Shown here piece by piece: positions 61,342 through 64,000 of a stretch of DNA of 64,000 nt. The notes under the pieces are model-generated. The model made no database searches, was not told the DNA's origin, and saw only the letters and a program-made list of their open reading frames with translations. Each line of letters begins with the position of its first letter. The first letter of the stretch is position 1. Origin of the DNA: Synechococcus sp. CB0101 (GTDB lineage: Bacteria; Cyanobacteriota; Cyanobacteriia; PCC-6307; Cyanobiaceae); contig NZ_CP039373.1 of assembly GCF_000179235.2 (NCBI RefSeq), positions 2,140,518 to 2,204,517 on the forward strand, written 5' to 3'. Both the position numbers and the translations under genes were made by a program.

Positions 61342-61721
61342 GGGATCAGCGCGGCCACATGGGCGAGCAGATCGGCACAGAGCTGATTCCAGGCGGCGCG
61401 ATCCAGTTGTTCAAGATCCGGTTCTTCGTCGTAGCGCCTGAGAACAGCGAACTCCGTGAAGCGACTCAGCCCGATGAATGGATCAATCGGAGCACTGAGA
61501 TCGCGCAGCATCTGAAACAACAGCCTCAGGTTGTGGCTGAAGGGTGGTTGCTTTGGCTGGAGCACGAGGAGCCAAGCTTTGAGAGCCTTCTCGGTGGCTT
61601 GCTGGATCTGAAAACCCCAGTGCTCTTCATAGAAGAGAGTGGCATCCACCATTCCGTGGGCCGCGCGCAGATCGCGCTGCGCGATGCGCAGAAAACCGCT
61701 CGGGGTTTCAGCTGGGGCCAT
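61338..61721 (-). CDS. HEPN domain protein (toxin of a HEPN/MNT pair)
   Basis: 127 residues from ATG 61721. RIAQRDLRAAHGMVDATLFYEEHWGFQIQQATEKALKAWLLV is a HEPN four-helix start, with FSHNLRLLFQML in the middle. HEPN proteins are RNases or are inactivated by AMPylation from the MNT partner. The start overlaps the MNT gene by 14 bp and the stop overlaps hsdR by 4 bp, so it is embedded in the restriction operon. Confidence 0.85.
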   Translation of the reverse strand: MAPAETPSGFLRIAQRDLRAAHGMVDATLFYEEHWGFQIQQATEKALKAWLLVLQPKQPPFSHNLRLLFQMLRDLSAPIDPFIGLSRFTEFAVLRRYDEEPDLEQLDRAAWNQLCADLLAHVAALIP

Positions 61722-62091
61722 GCAGGGACTCCGCTGAATCCAGCTGGCGGCCATAGCGGAAGGCCTCAGCGATCACATTGCTGTTGCCATGCCGGCGCTC
61801 TGCCACCTCGCTGGCGGAGAAGAGCAGAAGCTCGATCGGCAGGCGGTGATAGGCCAACTTCCAGCCCAGGGCATCGGTTTGCTCCAACCGCGAATGAGCC
61901 GCCAGCCAGGCATCCGGCACGGTCACCAGAAGATCCAGGTCCGAGTCGGGGCGGGCGGTACCGCGGGCGCGTGAGCCGAACAGGCGCACTACGGCACCGG
62001 GGATGGCCGCCTGGATCTCGGCCGCGATCGTGCGAAGCAGCGGCTCGTCGACGACGTAGTGATAGCCGGAGGGACTGGCTGTGGCACTCAT
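61708..62091 (-). CDS. MNT nucleotidyltransferase (antitoxin of a HEPN/MNT pair)
   Basis: 127 residues with the minimal nucleotidyltransferase motif VVRLFGSRARGTARPDSDLDLLV (G39-S40 ... D51, D53). The C-terminal part is IELLLFSASEVAERRHGNSNVIAEAFRYGRQL. It would AMPylate the HEPN protein. ATG 62091. An N-terminal MSATASPSGYHYVV tail is short. Gene order MNT then HEPN, overlapping. Confidence 0.88.
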   Translation of the reverse strand: MSATASPSGYHYVVDEPLLRTIAAEIQAAIPGAVVRLFGSRARGTARPDSDLDLLVTVPDAWLAAHSRLEQTDALGWKLAYHRLPIELLLFSASEVAERRHGNSNVIAEAFRYGRQLDSAESLHGPS

Positions 62092-62153
62092 GGGGGTAGT
62101 CTGACCGATCTCCGCGGGAATAGAGAACCTCTCCACGGCTGCTCAGGTTGATG

Positions 62154-62372
62154 TCAAGGGCCAGTGGTCCGTTGCGAATCAGGCGTGGACTCCACGATGG
62201 GTGGCAGCTTGGCGATCTCCTCGGGCGAAAGTTTGCAGATCTTTCCCTCGCGCATGGTGATCAGCTCGGTGCCGGTCTGGATGGCAATGCGGCGCGCTTC
62301 TTCGGCTGCTCGCTGAAGAGCAGCCATGGAGCCACGCATCACAGGATCGCTGCACTCACGGATGTCCTTCAT
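62154..62372 (-). CDS. small hypothetical protein, antitoxin-like
   Basis: 72 residues from ATG 62372: MKDIRECSDPVMRGSMAALQRAAEEARRIAIQTGTELITMREGKICKLSPEEI. A helical N-terminus and a short beta hairpin resemble small antitoxin proteins found beside zeta-type kinases. It lies just downstream of the broken zeta gene, so it may have been its partner. Confidence 0.5.
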   Translation of the reverse strand: MKDIRECSDPVMRGSMAALQRAAEEARRIAIQTGTELITMREGKICKLSPEEIAKLPPIVESTPDSQRTTGP

Positions 62373-62433
62373 TCCCCTCCACTCGCCTCGCCCCACTCTA
62401 TCAAGACCGGTTGGTCACCCAAGTTGTTGTACT

Positions 62434-62795
62434 TCACCCAGTGATCACCTCAGACTTGTAGCAGGCTTCGAAGTTGTGTAAGCCTGCGATAAAGCGTCGC
62501 CGGATGACAGCCTCCGGGATGCTGTGCCCTCCCTGTTTCACGCGCGCAGCAACGCGCAGGATGGCTGTTTCTGGACTCGGTAATGCCAGAAAGTAGAGAC
62601 TGATCTTGTAGCCCATGGAGCGCCACTCGCGAATGCGAGCCAGATAGTCCAGACCTCGTAGGGAGGTAGGCCGGCGGCGATCAGATCGGCATTGATGAAC
62701 CGTAGACAGTTGGCCTCTTGCGGCAGAAACGAACGCGCGAAGGTGGTTTTGCCGGCGCCATTGGGGCCTGCCAGGATGATGATCGCGGGGCTCAT
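62434..62795 (-). pseudogene. zeta-toxin/AAA-type kinase with internal deletion
   Basis: The first frame has the P-loop [21 protein letters not shown] and [11 protein letters not shown]. The other frame continues [55 protein letters not shown], the second half of the zeta family. In homologues about 40-50 residues lie between these parts, so a deletion near 62662-62672 removed them and shifted the frame. The C-terminus is also short. Non-functional. Confidence 0.8.
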
Positions 62796-62839
62796 GGCAT
62801 CAGGGATTACATACGGCTCAACGTCGTGTGCGCCAGGGG

Positions 62840-64000
62840 TTAGATCTTGCCGCTGAAGGCCTGGTGCAGTAGGGAGGTTTTGAGTTCCTCGAGGGCGGCG
62901 ATTTTGCGTTCATAGATTGAGGTAAGTCGCTTCGATTCTTTGCTGAAGGCGTCCAAGTGATTCGCGATTTCCTCCTGTTTCTTCAGGGGAGGAAGCAAAA
63001 CAGGTAGTGTGGCAAGTTTCGCTTGGTTGATATTGCTGATGCTTGTGCCTCCTCCGTCGCTCGTGAGGCGGCTGCGAGCAGTTCTCGACTTCATAAAGTA
63101 AAGCAAGAAGCGTGGGCTTGTTGTTTGACCGTCTGGCCGTATGCGGATGATGAATCCCGAGTAGGAAATCATTTCATTTACGGCTGGAACGAGCATGCAG
63201 CGACCGACCAGGTCCTTGCTTCCATTGGAGCGGACCGTTAAAATATCTCCCTCGCGAATCAAGTAGTCCTCAGTGACGTTGCCATCGATGGTTGTGCATT
63301 GCAGCTTGTCGAGCGGGACAATAGAGCGCTCCTGAAAGTCTCCGACGCCGACCATGCGAAGCGTCTGTCCGCTGCTGTTGCGCGAGAAATTCAAGCCATT
63401 CTTAAAGTCGGCAAGCTCTCCCAGGCGCTTCTCCGTCCATCCTTCCTCTTTCTGGTTGAAGGCCGCTTCCAAGTGGCTTTCGAAGACAGCTAGGGCATTC
63501 CGGAGGTTCTGTTCGGCGTTGGCTTTGGCGGTGGCAAGGGCCTCGAAGGCTTCGTCGAGTATGTCGACGATCCGCTGCTGTTTTGTCAGTGAAGCTGGAT
63601 AGCTCACTGAAAATTGTTCGGCCAGCGCGGATCGAGAAAGTTCGGTTTGGCCGCCACATCCTTCTCCAGCTTCTTTTAGCGCGTCTTCAATTATGACGAG
63701 CATATAGCCGAAAAACTCTCGGTAAAATATGCTTCGATCTGGTCGAACGATGGTGACATGGGAGTCGACGGTCGTTGCTTCTTGGGGTTGTTCGCGTACT
63801 TGCGCAACGCGCCCGAGTGTGCCAGTGCCTGTTGAGTTGACCAACACGTCACCGATCTGAATGTATCTCTCTGCCGGGACTTTCTTGCTGTCTAGGTTGT
63901 GGCGTCTTGAGTGCGCATAGTTAATTGAGTGGTCGCGAATGCATTTCTGATTTAGGACGCAGATGCCGCCTTCTTCTGCGTAGGAGGGTGAGATGCCGCG
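62840..64000 (-). CDS. hsdS: type I restriction specificity subunit (HsdS), 5' end outside window
   Basis: The frame is open to the window edge (386 codons seen). The first target-recognition domain is seen in part ([23 protein letters not shown]), then the central conserved helix [32 protein letters not shown]. The second domain ([37 protein letters not shown]) ends with the C-terminal helix [46 protein letters not shown]. It sets DNA specificity for methylation and cleavage with HsdM/HsdR. Confidence 0.95.
   Translation of the reverse strand, partial: RGISPSYAEEGGICVLNQKCIRDHSINYAHSRRHNLDSKKVPAERYIQIGDVLVNSTGTGTLGRVAQVREQPQEATTVDSHVTIVRPDRSIFYREFFGYMLVIIEDALKEAGEGCGGQTELSRSALAEQFSVSYPASLTKQQRIVDILDEAFEALATAKANAEQNLRNALAVFESHLEAAFNQKEEGWTEKRLGELADFKNGLNFSRNSSGQTLRMVGVGDFQERSIVPLDKLQCTTIDGNVTEDYLIREGDILTVRSNGSKDLVGRCMLVPAVNEMISYSGFIIRIRPDGQTTSPRFLLYFMKSRTARSRLTSDGGGTSISNINQAKLATLPVLLPPLKKQEEIANHLDAFSKESKRLTSIYERKIAALEELKTSLLHQAFSGKI

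Larger units (their letters stand above)
54440..64000. mobile_element. putative tRNA-Thr-bounded defence island (continues past the window)
   Basis: From the tRNA-Thr 3' fragment to the window end no core gene is seen. The contents are nuclease, toxin-antitoxin, antirestriction and type I restriction genes, several of them broken. By geometry (minus-strand tRNA) the intact tRNA-Thr and the integrase should lie to the right of the window. That is a prediction; the right end is not visible. Confidence 0.55.

Overview
The window is a chromosomal segment of a GC-rich unicellular picocyanobacterium of the Synechococcus/Cyanobium type. The evidence is a psbA (D1) gene, PipX/PipY, CP12, cyanobacterial families DUF1823, DUF2301, DUF3086, DUF3119 and DUF4079, a glycogen debranching enzyme and very short intergenic gaps. 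Core genes are packed in both orientations with many 4-bp ATGA/GTGA overlaps.

Layout. 1-2.65 kb: right end of an accessory segment with small unrecognised proteins, a ribbon-helix-helix (RHH) protein, a HTH protein and a 29-bp inverted repeat. 3.0-6.15 kb: an FAD monooxygenase gene cut in two by an IS110/IS1111-family element. 6.27-6.93 kb: two small double-glycine-leader peptides under near-identical upstream elements. 7-42.7 kb: core genome with methionine salvage (mtnD), cobI, a cellulose-synthase-like glycosyltransferase, dus, der, ecfT, pipX-pipY-sepF-proC, a lipid cluster (plsY, mlaE), tRNA-Gly, glgX, HU, gluQ, feoAB, hemB, tolC with an NHLM-type HlyD protein, mutS2, a sugar-type ABC ATPase, obg, CP12 and an ABC-F ATPase.

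42.8-49.16 kb is a 6.4-kb AT-richer integrative element. It is flanked by a 17-bp direct repeat lying in the 3' end of a DUF2301 gene. The element supplies a replacement C-terminus for that gene and has separated it from the ABC-F gene that it once overlapped. Its tyrosine integrase is broken by a 1.7-kb IS whose removal restores the frame exactly. The element also carries an IS5-type IS and a set of tiny RHH or DNA-binding-like proteins.

49.7-54.3 kb is core again: a glutathione-transferase-like reductase, an aspartoacylase-like enzyme, two exported proteins, psbA and a cytosine-deaminase-like enzyme. psbA has a 1-base frameshift that removes the D1 C-terminus. From 54.44 kb, where a 3' fragment of tRNA-Thr(CGU) lies next to a terminator, to the window end there is an apparent defence island: a frameshifted Rpn-type nuclease, a DUF6880 protein, BrnT/BrnA, an ArdC-like antirestriction protein, type I restriction HsdR and HsdS with an MNT/HEPN toxin-antitoxin pair and a decayed zeta-type kinase between them. 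hsdM is not in the window.

The strongest leads are the self-repairing integration site at 42.78/49.15 kb, the paired double-glycine peptides, the putative bridge RNA of the IS110 element, the psbA frameshift and the tRNA-Thr-bounded defence island.
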